Below the pieces are notes generated by a model. It was not told where the DNA came from, ran no database searches, and was given only the letters and a program-made list of their open reading frames with translations. The position numbers and the translations under genes were made by a program. From assembly GCA_949316495.1 (NCBI GenBank), contig OX439004.1, positions 622,501-686,500 on the forward strand: a stretch of DNA of 64,000 bases, read 5' to 3'. Origin of the DNA: Amphiduros pacificus. Its lineage: Eukaryota > Annelida > Polychaeta > Phyllodocida > Hesionidae. Positions 22,528-36,123 of the stretch are shown in pieces. Every line of letters starts with the position of its first letter. Positions within the stretch are counted from its first letter, which is position 1.

Positions 22528-22916
22528 GTCAAAAATTATGTTGACCAATATTAATAATTGACAATGGTTTTTCACTTTCAATAAAAAACTACGTTGATTG
22601 ACTCAGTGTTTTCCAATCAAAAAATTACGTTGATTGGTTTGACAATGGTTTTTCACTTTCAATCAAAAAATTACGTTGATTGGTTTTTTTTTATCAATCA
22701 AAAAATTACGTTGATTGATTTCTTTGTGATGATATTCTCCGATCAAAAAATTACGTTGATCAGATATTCCTTATTCAATCAAAAAATTACGTTGATTGAA
22801 AAAGATTTATTTACAATGACTTGGTCTCTGTAAAAAACCGAGCCTCTCAGAAAATCAACCAAAAAATTATGTTGCTTGATTTCTGAGATTTCCAATCAAA
22901 GAATTATGTTGATTGG
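22528..22916. repeat. Array of nine short hairpins with a conserved core
   Basis: Nine units share a core close to AAAATTACG or AAAATTATG between paired arms ending TCAA/TTGA. Positions: 22528-22545, 22579-22600, 22613-22637, 22660-22682, 22693-22719, 22741-22761, 22774-22800, about 22846-22887 and 22892-22916. The outer bases of the arms differ between units but pair in nearly all: GTCAA/TTGAC, CCAATCAA/TTGATTGG, ATCAATCAA/TTGATTGAT, GATCAA/TTGATC, TTCAATCAA/TTGATTGAA, and a 12-pair stem with one bulge in unit 8. Spacers vary in length and sequence. The array lies just upstream of ORF1 of LINE copy 2. It could fold as RNA or serve as paired binding sites; function unknown. Confidence 0.85.
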
Positions 22917-22920
22917 TATT

Positions 22921-25421
<2,501 letters not shown>

Positions 25422-25524
25422 TCATCTATTTATATATTTAAAAAGATAATACACGGATCATTGTCAATAAATTATCTTCTAATTAAGAACACTTTTATTA
25501 TCCCTTATATGCAGCAGTCAGTGT

Positions 25525-26765
25525 TCATGACAGTTTAGACAGACTTCTCCTTGGTAAAGTATTGTTTGCAAATATCATTAATTCATATGAACCTCCCATT
25601 AAACGAGTATGAAACAATTTTTTATATTCAGAACAATACTGAGGAAATTGAAGATGCATGTCAATTATTTTTATGATTTTCAGTTCAATGTTTGCCCCAT
25701 TTTTTATCACCATACCATGCTCTACAGGTATTGCAATATTGTTTGCCTCCTTCAATCAGTAATACATCTTTCTCTGAATCTCCATTTTTATCTTTTACTG
25801 TTTTTGCTTCATCAAATATGTCTTTCACTAATTAGTTTAAACCACTAATTGGTTTAAACACTATCATCACTGTCAATACAATCCATGTTGATATTTTTTT
25901 CTTTATCATCACATTTCATTTTTCACAATATTCATCTGTTTCAGTATCTTCATATTTCGATATTAATATATCCAACTCCAATTGCAATAATTGTTTTTCA
26001 TATCTTATATCTGTATATGCTTTTTTCTATTTTGTTTTATAGATTTATCAGTATATACATTAATCACACAACAAATCATTTTGACCTAAATCTTCCTCTT
26101 CATTACCCATCCCAATTGGTTGTCTTCTAACTTCTTTTTTCTTGAATAATAGATGTTTATCCAAGTCATATCCAATATGGGGCCACGGTCCGTGGCGCAG
26201 TTGGTTAGAGCGCCAGCTTATTAGCACCAGTTCCTCTGTGGTGATCCAAAGGTTGTGGGTTCGAACCCCGGCCATGCAAGGATTGAACTCATGACACAAT
26301 TTCCCACATGAGCTGAGGCCCGTGCCTAAAGGGTTAACCCGTTGTCCTTGTAAATCTGTGACCGGGTGGGTTGTCATGTCAAGGACCTGCGACATGACAA
26401 TTCAGTGAGGCAGCACTATATCTGTTACAAGTAGGTCTCATCACGAAATGACTGAAATAATGTTGAAAGTGATGTAAAACCCCAAACAAACAAACAAACA
26501 TATCCAAAACATCAGTCATTAAATCTGTTGAGTTCAATTGCAATAATTCGCACGTAGATTTGTATGGGACACTTTTCCCATATTTTTGTTTCACTTTTCC
26601 TATTAATAGAATAGCATCAAAACCCTTATCAAAATTTGTTACTGATGTTGAAGACGTCTTCTCGCTAATTTGTGATGAATCTTGTTTATCATTCAAAATT
26701 TGTTCATCATTCCCATAAATTTTGATGTTTATTGAGGCTTTGCCTTGATTTGTCATGTTATTCAC
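25525..26765 (-). other. Unrecognised decayed coding-like region split by a SINE
   Basis: The minus strand holds open stretches on both sides of the SINE at 26176-26498, including one rich in Asn, Ser and Lys at 26510-26765 and another at 25525-25755. No family was recognised. Composition resembles decayed AT-rich mobile-element genes elsewhere in the window. Confidence that it was ever coding is low. Confidence 0.25.
26176..26498 (+). mobile_element. tRNA-derived SINE (family A), full length
   Basis: The + strand carries the tRNA-like head from about 26185 (GGCGCAGTTGGTTAGAGC, then GGTTCGAACCCC), the body with the GTCATGTC/GACATGAC palindrome near 26375-26400 and a tail of CAAA repeats. A 9-bp duplication CATATCCAA flanks it (26167-26175 and 26499-26507). 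Confidence 0.88.
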
Positions 26766-28489
26766 TCTAAGAAATAATGGACATCACCAACCCGAGATGC
26801 CCTTTATGTAGTATAAATGTGCAAAGTAATGTATTTTGTATTGCAGCTGCTATTTCACTTGTGAAATCACACACTAGTCATAAAGTAATATGTCTTTATT
26901 AGACAAACTTTATAAAAAAAATACATCACCCAAAACTATACAATCAGCACGCAAATTAAAATTCCAAACTAATAATTCAATAAAAAAACTGACAACAAAC
27001 TAAAACTAACCATTTCAAATCAATCTGCAATCTCCCAAACTCACCAATCTAGATCTAACTCCCATCTCTCACCCCCAGTTATAACTCAATGATTTCTCCA
27101 CAAGCCACTATTCCCCTCCTAAGATGTCAACAAAGATACTAAATGTACTATGGTTTCTATGGTTTCCTTTTTTACATTTGACCTTGTGGTAAGGAAAAAA
27201 ACTAAATAACTTCCAGAAATGTATTCCATTGTAGTTTTATTATTACTATCATTGAAGTCATTGTCATTGAAACTAATATATCTATCATTTGTTCATGCAT
27301 GACATCTACAAATGTACAACACATTTAAATAAAAACATTCTTTTTAAGAACTGGTAATATTTTACCTACCTGCTAAACAAGGCATTGTATTGCATACCTT
27401 GCATCGGTGAATTTAATTGTGAAGAGCATTCCCCGTATCAAATGGGACAAAAACCAATGCGTCGATACAATCGCAGTTTTTCAGGACATCTTGTCGGTGC
27501 TGGTCCTGGTGTGCTCTAGCTGGTCACACTATTTTCTGTTGCATATGTCCAGTATACATCAGATTTAGATCAGTGAAAAATTATTTGAATAGTTTAAATT
27601 GACGTCCATTTGCAAAGGTTTTCAAGTTTTTAGTATATGCGCACTGGTACAATGACGTAATTAAGTTGGGGGTGGTCATATATCGATATGATTAAAAGGC
27701 CACTATTGTAGAGAATACATTGGATTTATGCATGTCTCAAGGATCTATATCATAACCCTGGCAATTTGTTTTGCAGCAGTACAGCAATGGTTGATGCATC
27801 TGAGCCCACTATATAGCTGCAGTTATGAGAAAGAAAATAACCAACTCGTTGCTGTCGTTTCCACTGTATTTACATTGACCTCAAATTCTTTAAATGGCTG
27901 TAAATATATATTTAACATTTTCCATTTAAAATTTTCTTTTCAGGTTTTTGGTGTTCTGAGGTTGGTCAACCGAAGAAATATAATATGATCATCAATTTAA
28001 ACATATTTTGTCAAAACATTTATGGATTTTAACAGGATTTTATGCTATTATATTTAGCACAAACCCCAATTTAGCATTATTTCCAAAGGGAAACAGTTAT
28101 ACCACAAATGGTTAAAATGACCATTAAATGAGATTTTTAAGCATTTATAATATAAATGTATATACCCTGAACTTTCCTATCAAATGTAATTATTCATCAT
28201 ATGTCCCCTATATAAATTTTTGTATCATTTTGACCATAGTTGAGTTGTCTGCTAAAATCCATATTGTCCATTGTAGACAAACCTCCAGTGATCTGGTACC
28301 AACACCTGAGTTTTTACTGTCAAATTAAATCATGTCCACCCCAAACATGACATAGTGCAAGATAATTTCTATCAAAATAACTACAAGAACAAATGCGGTT
28401 GCTAATTTTAGTTATTAATTGGGAATTTTTCTTTTGATATGATTTTTGATTTGCTCTTTACAAATCAATTTTAAGAATTTTAGATTCGA
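26766..28489. other. Anonymous AT-rich DNA
   Basis: No gene or repeat recognised. An 86-codon frame at 27728 starts with a hydrophobic stretch but has no identifiable family and no splice context that I can support. Confidence 0.4.
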
Positions 28490-29765
28490 ATTTTAAAAAA
28501 AGGAAAAACCAACCATAGCTTGCTCGTAGCGCTCTCATGAAGTTACAGATTCTCTATATTTAGGTTTATAGAATTTTTTAAATAAATAAGTTTCCAAAGA
28601 TTTCAATACTCGTTCTAAAGTTTTGGAGCAGCAAAATGGAAGGCTCTATCACCATACAACGATTTCTAGGGATAACAAGATCACTGTTATCACTGGATCT
28701 CAAATTCCTTACATTGGATTTCCGGATAATCAGCTCCATTAGATATGAGGGAGTTTTGCAACTTAATGCCTTCTATGTTAAACGCAAGATTTTAAATTCA
28801 GCAGCAACAGTCAATCAGTGTAGTTTTTTTCATTAGAGGGGTAATATGATCAAATTTCTTAATGCGGCCTACTATCCTAGCCTCAATATTCTGTAACTTT
28901 TGCAACTTGTTTATTTGACATGCAGGTAAGTTAATTAACAAAGCGTTACAATAGTCAAGATTACATCTAACAAAAGCATGCACTAGCAAATTTGCTGATT
29001 TTTTACTAAGACAATTTCTAATAGACGCCACATTCCTCTATTGAAAAAATCCTTTTTTGCATATTTGACCAATGTGGTCACTCTCCTAAGGTCATATTTT
29101 CATCGAAAATAGCACCCAAGTCTTTCACTTCATGTGCGTTTTCCATCTCAATATCACCAATTTTTACAAAATTATTAATATTTTTCTGAACTTTAGGACA
29201 ATTTCTAATCTTGGAGGCTATCAGAAATTCTGTGTTTTTCCTCATTAAGTTTCACTTTATTTCTGCTATATATAAATTTATGTTGGATTCTGTTGGATGT
29301 TTTGGGTCAAAATACATGTAGAGCTGTGTGTCATCAGCATATCTTAAAATGTTAGCAATTGGAGACAGATAAATTGTAAACAAAATCAGTCCCGGGACAG
29401 ATCCCTGAGGGACGACATATAAAAAATTATTATTTTTTGAAAATTTACCATTAATAGCTAGACACTGTTTCCTGTCAGTCATGTATGATCTGAACCACTT
29501 AGGTACATTGCCATCAACCAGACATCTATTTTACAGCCTATCCAATAGAATACCATGATCAATAGTATCAAAAGCCGACAGATCCAGGAGAACTAAACGA
29601 ACAATACAACCGTCATCAAGATCCATTAGAATATCATTCTGGACCTTAAGCAATTCAGTCTCAGTGCTATGAAATATTTTATATGCTGACTGAAATAAGT
29701 CCTTTAAATCGTTAAGGTCCAAGTGAGCGATCAGCTGATCAGCAACATTTAGAGAAAGAATAGAG
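28490..29765 (-). mobile_element. Divergent CR1/L2-type LINE fragment
   Basis: Minus-strand translation gives DLFQSAYKIFHSTETELLKV (29690), LLDLSAFDTIDHGILLDRL (one Ala short of the usual motif, about 29580), VVPQGSVPGLILF (29400), RYADDTQLYMYFDPKHP (29340), MASIRNCLSKKSANLLVHAF (29030), LDYCNALLINLPACQINKLQ (28960) and a degraded GDRAFHFAAPKL near 28640. It is 5'-truncated within the RT and lacks the 3' hairpin of the other copies. Sequence differs enough to be another family of the same group. Frame changes are numerous. Confidence 0.8.
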
Positions 29766-30036
29766 ATAACTTAGGAAATATATGTACAATAAATCTGATT
29801 AACTAAGGCATGTATATTAAGCTAGAATATGCATTTTACCTTAAAATTCAAGTAATTTGTGTTTTTATAAATCAATATGAAATATTAATAAATATTTTTT
29901 TAGAAATTCAGCAAAATTATTTCAATATATCAGTTACAGATATGTATAAATAAATTCAACTCGAAAAAATAAAACTACTTTTTGATGTTTCATGGTTCTG
30001 ACAGTTGACATTGGATGAAATGAATGAATGCCTGGA

Positions 30037-30112
30037 AGAATAACTGAATGAATGGTGGCTTAATGGCACATCAACCGCTTAGGTCATTTAGTGCCTACAA
30101 ATGGTAAAAACA
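30037..30112 (-). repeat. Short dispersed repeat with ATTC tail
   Basis: The complement reads GTAGGCACTAAATGACC, GGTTGATGTGCC and ACCATTCATTC. It is one of three copies in the window; the others are 46764-46833 and 48219-48298. It has no tRNA-like head, and its class is unknown. Confidence 0.65.
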
Positions 30113-30649
30113 CTATATTTTGACAACATTCATTATGTATAACATTTAATAAAAAATATAAACAATCCTTAAATTGCAGAATGTTTCAGTCATATATATA
30201 ATAAATATAAATAAATTATTTAAAATACATTAAATATCATTTGATGTTTTGTGTTTCTTAACAAAATAGGTCAATGACAAAAAGCTCCACCCTTTGAATT
30301 GGTTATAAAGTCCTATTTGGTATAAAACGATACCATCACGAAAGTATCTACAATTAAATAACGTATGTAAATTGTGCATATCAAAATATTGAGTCCTAAT
30401 AATATAAACATTGATACACTTAATTAAAACATGTTTAAACATGTCAAAACCCTTTGACAATCAATACACTGAGGCTGATCTTCGCCATTAAGAAGATAAC
30501 AGTGCCAAACGATTATGTCCTATCCTAAATCGCCTTTCTCTTCGGTTCTTTCTACAAGCACCTTTACGAAGAACAAGCTTGATTTCATACAATTTATAAA
30601 CACCGACCCCACTAGCACATTTGGTAGAGTGTAGGATCTGTGCATTTAA

Positions 30650-30765
30650 TGGTGGTATAAGTGGAGGACGGGAGGTGGTGTTACTTTCATACTGGTTTTA
30701 TAAGTGGAGAACGGGAGGTGGTGGGTTGGACTCCCACTGCCGGCAGTGTTACTTTCACACTGGTT
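30650..30765. repeat. Two-copy tandem repeat
   Basis: A unit of TATAAGTGGAG, ACGGGAGGTGGTG and TTACTTTCA.ACTGGTT occurs twice, the second copy carrying about 25 extra bases. Confidence 0.7.
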
Positions 30766-30865
30766 AAAAGGCTCGAAAGTCGACCTGATATGGCCATAGT
30801 TGCTTAAAGGGTCGTAAAAAAACCATTTAACAATTTCACAATTTTTCATACAATTCGTTTTCTAT

Positions 30866-31203
30866 GTGACTGGAAATCCAATAAAAATGAATTTCTTTGT
30901 TTTTCCTGATTACAGAGTCGATGATGCTGTTAAAGGATCTTCTGAACAAAAGGAATTTTTCAATCAGAAAATCTCTGATGCGGAGAAGTTTCCACATGAT
31001 CATAAGCTAGGTACAAAGCATGAAGTGGGTTGTCATGTCAAGGACCTGCGATATGACAATTCAGTGAGGTCTCATCACGAAAGTAGGTCTCATCACGAAA
31101 TGACTGAAATAATGTTGAAAGTGATGTAAAACCCCAAACAAACAAACAAACAAAGCATGAAGTTCAGCAGAATAGACGAATTATTTGGCAAATATTCTGA
31201 ATA
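30866..31203 (+). pseudogene. Unidentified repeat-borne ORF fragment, split by SINE
   Basis: The frame starting MTGNPIKMNFFVF runs to KLGTKHE, is interrupted by a SINE fragment (31026-31145), and resumes with SRIDELFGKYSE and a stop. A minus-strand frame at 46155-46460 begins MTGNHIKTNLFIF and ends with TKHAEKIDDLFDRRSE, so both derive from one dispersed protein-coding repeat. The family is not recognised; the proximity of zinc-knuckle ORF1 remains at 31240-31617 suggests a LINE ORF1 relation, which is unproven. Confidence 0.5.
31026..31145 (+). mobile_element. SINE family A, 5'-truncated
   Basis: Only the 3' part of the SINE body is present: GTCATGTC...GATATGAC palindrome, a short duplicated segment around CTCATCACGAAA, and the CAAA tail. 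A 13-bp duplication flanks it (31013-31025 and 31146-31158), so it is an intact 5'-truncated insertion. Confidence 0.88.
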
Positions 31204-31239
31204 AATATGATTACCCTTGAGGTATTTGAAAGATTTTAA

Positions 31240-31617
31240 GGTATTTGAAAATAGGAATAGTTCTTTTCATTGATTGGCCAGGATATTTCTGTCTGAATTG
31301 TTATTGATTTTGTTTTTAAGGTGGTAGCATAGGACGTTTTTGAATTAATAAAATTTTCTGCATAATTTCGTGTCTCTGGAAAAGAAATGTTTTCAATTTC
31401 CTTTTCTTTTAAAAAAGGAAGGACAATTTCGCGAATACGATGGGTGATTGCCTTGACAATTCACACATTTCATGATTTCCGTAGAACACTCTTCTCCACT
31501 ATGCTGCGTGGTACATTTAGGGCATGTTGCACTACTTTTACATCGATCAGATCCGTGTCCATACCTCTTACACTTGAAGCAGTGCAGAGGATTTGGAATA
31601 AAAAAAATCAACACTAA
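31240..31617 (-). pseudogene. LINE ORF1 fragment with CCHC zinc knuckles
   Basis: The minus strand encodes PNPLHCFKCKRYGHGSDRC (CCHC), CPKCTTQHSGEEC, and CVNCQGNHPSYSRNCPSF, a run of knuckles characteristic of ORF1 in Jockey/I-group LINEs such as Nimb. After a frame change the stretch EKEIENISFPETRNYAENF continues the family's usual downstream region. It is a short dead fragment, distinct from the chromodomain LINEs. Confidence 0.75.
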
Positions 31618-31624
31618 GATTTAA

Positions 31625-33478
31625 ATAATAATAAATAATAATAATAATAAATACTTTTATATAGCAGACAAGTCTGCTCATAGCGCTGTGTTCAGAACAT
31701 GTGTTCTGAAGAGATGGGTCTTCAGTCGGCTCTTGAAAGAGTCGATTGAAGAACTGGTCCTAATGCTATTAGGAAGTGAGTTCCATAACTTAGGGCCGAT
31801 AGCGGAGTAGGCCCTGTCGCCTACTGTTTTAAGTCTTGTTGTTGGGACTTCTAGATGTGTTCCATCATTCGATATGAGGCATCTGTCACCCTGTTTTATA
31901 TGCAGGAGGTCTCGTAAGTAAGGAGGTGCCCTACCATTTAGTGCCTTCCATGTAGTGAGTAGGATTTTAAATTCAATTCTGGCGTGAATTGGTAGCCAGT
32001 GGAGTTCTTTTAACTTCCATGATATATGATCGAATTTCCTGATTTTCCCTACTACTCTTGCTGCAGAGTTCTACAAATATTGTAATTTTCTGATGTCAGT
32101 TTTTGGTAGACCTGCAAGGAGACCATTCCGATAGTCGAGAGTCGAGGTCACAAAAGCCTGAGTCAGAGTTAGAGCTGTTTTTTCATCTAGACAGTTTCTA
32201 ATAGCTGATATGTTTCTGATATGGTAGTAACCCTTTTTGCACATTTTCCTAATGTGAGACTTCGTGTCTAATTTTGAGTCAAGTGTCATTCCAAGGTTAA
32301 CCACTGTACTAGACGGGGTTATGTTTACCTCACCAACTTTGACTGAGCTTGGCATGAGTTGATTTTCATGCTTATCTGCACATACTAACATTTCAGTTTT
32401 TCCATCATTTATTTTCATTTTATTTGATATCAGCAAGGATCGGACTTCCTTAACGCAGTTTTCTAGAATAGTGGTGCCCAAGTTCATTTGGTCAGTAGAA
32501 GTATGGTCAATAGGAATGTAAATTTGCGTGTCATCTGCATAAATATGATAGTTCAGCTTGTATTTCATTAGAATGTCAGACAGTGGAGACATGTATATGG
32601 TGAAAAGAATTGGTCCCAATACTGATCCTTGCGGTACCCCATACTTAATGGGTTTTATAATGGAACAGTGAAGTCCCACTTCAACACATTGTTTTTAGTT
32701 TGATAAGTACGATTTAATCCATTCCAGAGCTCGAGCTCTGACTTAACATCGTACCTCAAGCCTCTTGAACAGTAATTCATGATCATTAGTGTCAAAGGCT
32801 GCTGATAAGTCAAGTAGAAGTAGAATAACTGATTTCTTTGTATCCATGTGATGTAGTATATCGTTTTGGACCCGCAGTAAGGCCATCTCAGTACTATGAT
32901 GGTCTTTATATGCAGATTGAAATTTATCTGTAAGTCCATTTCTTACTAGATGCGGCACTAATTGGTTTGCCACTGCTCTTTCAGTTAATTTTGACACATA
33001 CCTCATAGCTTTTTAGCAGGGGTCTTTCTATAGCAATTTTCTTATTTTCTGACTCTGTTGATGTTGATACCGATTTATTTATTATTGTTGTGATAATGGG
33101 TAGAATGTGATCTTTGAGGTCATTCAGTAGCCATGATGGAATCAGATCCAATTCACAAGATTTATTTGCTGCTTTTTTTATTAATTTCCGTACGTCTTCA
33201 ATTGTCAATTTATTAAATGTGTGTAGACAGGTGGCATTATTTGTGTTAGTATTGTTTGTGGTGTCATCTGGTGGTGGATTAGATTCTGTATTTTCCACAG
33301 TGCTATGAAGATTTTGACGAATGGCATTGATTTTACCTAAGATGAAATTGTTTAATTTATCTGCTTGTAGTTTTTCTGTTACTGATTGTGGCATAGGTGT
33401 ATCCTTGTTTTTGTGCATGACCTTATCTATGACCTTATCCAATTTTGATAAATGCTGGAAGCTGTGCTGCTTCAAATG
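31625..33478 (-). mobile_element. 5'-truncated CR1/L2-type LINE, ORF2 RT to 3' end
   Basis: From right to left: KKAANKSCELDLIPSWLLND (33180), SAYKDHHSTEMALLRVQND (32910), LLLDLSAAFDTNDHELLFKR (32810), IKYGVPQGSVLGPILF (32650), YHIYADDTQIYIPIDHTS (32550), KMKINDGKTEMLVCADKH (32420), RNCLDEKTALTLTQAF (32210), and the C-terminal GDRAYSAIGPKLWNSLPN (31820). A partly degraded 3' hairpin (GCAGAC/GTCTGC, 31664-31677) and AAT tail follow. RT catalytic motifs are intact; stops and frame changes occur near 32080, 32690 and 33000. The endonuclease is absent. Confidence 0.88.
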
Positions 33479-33778
33479 TCAGAATAAAGGTATTGATTGG
33501 AACTTTTGTACCATCCTCTTTAATATAAATCCGTTTACATTGAACATCCTGGTCTTTCAGCTCATCCACTATCTATTGTTGAGGGTTTTGTAATTATAAG
33601 CTGTGATTAATGAGCAGAACAGGTACTGATGTCTGGATATCAGACATTCATTTAGGGGACAGTGTATATATCATCAACTACCTGTGTAATTAGGCTCATC
33701 AGTGGTGTGTTAAAGTACATCTTTTTCTCGCTAATATGCCTTTTTTTACCTTGTCCAGGTAGATAACTTGTATTTGGT

Positions 33779-33830
33779 TTTTTGGTTGTTTTGTTTTGTT
33801 TTGTTTTGTTTTGTTTTGTTTCGTTTTGCC
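33779..33830. repeat. TTTTG microsatellite
   Basis: About eight to ten copies of TTTTG, with one interruption. Confidence 0.85.
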
Positions 33831-33957
33831 AGACATGTTTTGCCATGATTGCCTATTAGCTCTTTGATTTTATGAAAGCTTTAACAGTGATATGAAAAAA
33901 CCCTACAGATTTACAAGTACGGGTACGGGATTATGTTCCTCAGGCATTGACTTCAAT

Positions 33958-35697
33958 AAATACTAGAAACTGTGACCACAAACATTACATACTAGAAACT
34001 GTAAGCACCAACATTACATACTAGAAACTGTCACCACCAACATTACATACCAGAAACTGTCACCACCAACATTACATTCTAGAAACTGTCACCACCAACA
34101 TTACATCCTAGAAACTGTGACCACCAACATTACATACTAGAAACTGTAACCACCAACATTACATACTAGAAACTGTAAACACCAACATTACATACTAGAA
34201 AAAGTCACCACCAACATTACATACTAGAAACTGTCACCACCAACATTACATACTAGAAACTGTCACCACCAACATTACATACTAGAAACTGTCACCACCA
34301 ACATTACATACTAGAAACTGTCACAACCAACATTACATACCAGAAACTGTAACCACCAACATTACATACCAGAAACTGTAACCACCAACATTATATACTA
34401 GAAACTGTGACCACCAACATTATATACTAGAAACTGTGACCACCAACATTACATACTAGAAACTGTAAGCACCAACATTACATACCAGAAACTGTCACCA
34501 CCAACATTACATACTAGAAACTGTAACCACCAACATTATATACTAGAAACTGTGACCACCAACATTATATACTAGAAACTGTGACCACCAACATTACATA
34601 CTAGAAACTGTGACCACCAACATTACATACTAGAAACTGTAAGCACCAACATTACATACTAGAAACTGTAACCACCAACATTACATACTAGAAACTGTCA
34701 CCACCAACATTACATACTAGAAACTGTCACCACCAACATTACATCCTAGAAACTGTGACCACCAACATTACATACTAGAAACTGTAACCACCAACATTAC
34801 ATACTAGAAACTGTAAACACCAACATTACATACTAGAAAAAGTCACCACCAACATTACATACTAGAAACTGTCACCACCAACGTTACATACTAGAAACTG
34901 TCACCACCAACATTACATACTAGAAACTGTCACCACCAACATTACATACTAGAAACTGTCACCACCAACATTACATACCAGAAACTGTAACCACCAACAT
35001 TACATACCAGAAACTGTAACCACCAACATTATATACTAGAAACTGTGACCACCAACATTATATACTAGAAACTGTGACCACCAACATTACATACTAGAAA
35101 CTGTAAGCACCAACATTACATACCAGAAACTGTCACCACCAACATTACATACTAGAAACTGTAACCACCAACATTATATACTAGAAACTGTGACCACCAA
35201 CATTATATACTAGAAACTGTGACCACCAACATTACATACTAGAAACTGTGACCACCAACATTACATACTAGAAACTGTAAACACCAACATTACATACTAG
35301 AAAAAGTCACCACCAACATTACATACTAGAAACTGTCACCACCAACATTACATACTAGAAACTGTCACCACCAACATTACATACTAGAAACTGTCACCAC
35401 CAACATTACATACTAGAAACTGTCACCACTAACATTACATACTAGAAACTGTAACCACCAACATTACATACTAGAAACTGTCACCATCAACATTACATAC
35501 TAGAAATTGTCACCACCAACATTACATACTAGAAACTGTCACCACCAACATTACATACTAGAAACTGTCACCACCAACATTACATACTAGAAACTGTGAC
35601 CACCAACATTACATACTAGAAACTGTAACCACCAACATTACATACTAGAAACTGTCACCATCAACATTACATACTAGAAATTGTCACCACCAACATT
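33958..35697. repeat. 29-bp minisatellite, about 60 copies
   Basis: The unit begins TACTAGAAACTGTCACCACC and ends AACATTACA. Copies differ at few positions. A marker variant with AGAAAAAGTC recurs at 34198, 34836 and 35300, spaced 638 and 464 bases (22 and 16 units), which shows block duplications of many units at once. It ends about 400 bases upstream of the carboxypeptidase gene. Confidence 0.97.
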
Positions 35698-36078
35698 TAG
35701 ATCATCGCTGAGCTGTCACCAATTGCTTCTAGGCCAAATATTACACCATCTGCGAAACTGTGAGATTGAGGGGAAAATATATCATTTCAATTGGTTTATA
35801 TTGTCTCCTAGATTATTGATAAAGTTTGGTTGGCAACAACATAAGTATCGATGCTGTCACCTTATATCAGTTTATTAATAATTAGAAAAATAAAATAATC
35901 TGGAATCTGCTTGAATGTATGCAAAAGTCACAGAAATACGTTTTTATATGAATGCGATAAAAGTATTGCCCGTGCCTTTGTGTTGACCTGAATCCAATAT
36001 TATTTCAGATTGGTTTTATCTTATATTTGCCTTGATGTAAGAATTGCACAATATTTTCCATGTGATTCTCTTCACACG

Positions 36079-36097
36079 CGATAAGTGCAGTATATAG
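36079..36097 (+). promoter_or_regulatory. Possible promoter motifs of the carboxypeptidase gene
   Basis: A GATAAG motif (GATA-factor type, common in gut genes) is followed by TATATAG. The TATA-like motif is only about 30 bases before the first ATG, so the leader would be extremely short if it is used. This is suggestive only. Confidence 0.25.
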
Positions 36098-36123
36098 GAG
36101 CTGCGAGATGGATGGGCGAGGCA

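Larger units (their letters stand above)
15276..22920 (-). mobile_element. Near-complete CR1/L2-type LINE, copy 2, with two insertions
   Basis: Read from right to left: a leader with hairpin array (22916-22528), ORF1 (about 22466-19370), ORF2 N-terminus (19348-19079 and 18477-18139), endonuclease (about 18120-17370), RT (16972-15780), C-terminal domain (15692-15432), and the 3' hairpin and tail (15341-15276). A SINE (18593-18911) splits the ORF2 N-terminus, and a TTAA-flanked MITE (21091-22302) splits the ORF1 chromodomain. Without them ORF1 has a single in-frame stop; ORF2 has several breaks. The 5' boundary is uncertain. Confidence 0.85.

Noticed and set aside
27728-27988. Possible small secreted protein
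   Set aside because: A hydrophobic start is visible, but there is no family, no conserved partner and no transcript signal to support it.
33958-35697. CRISPR-like array
   Set aside because: Units are direct tandem copies with no unique spacers, and the DNA is eukaryotic.
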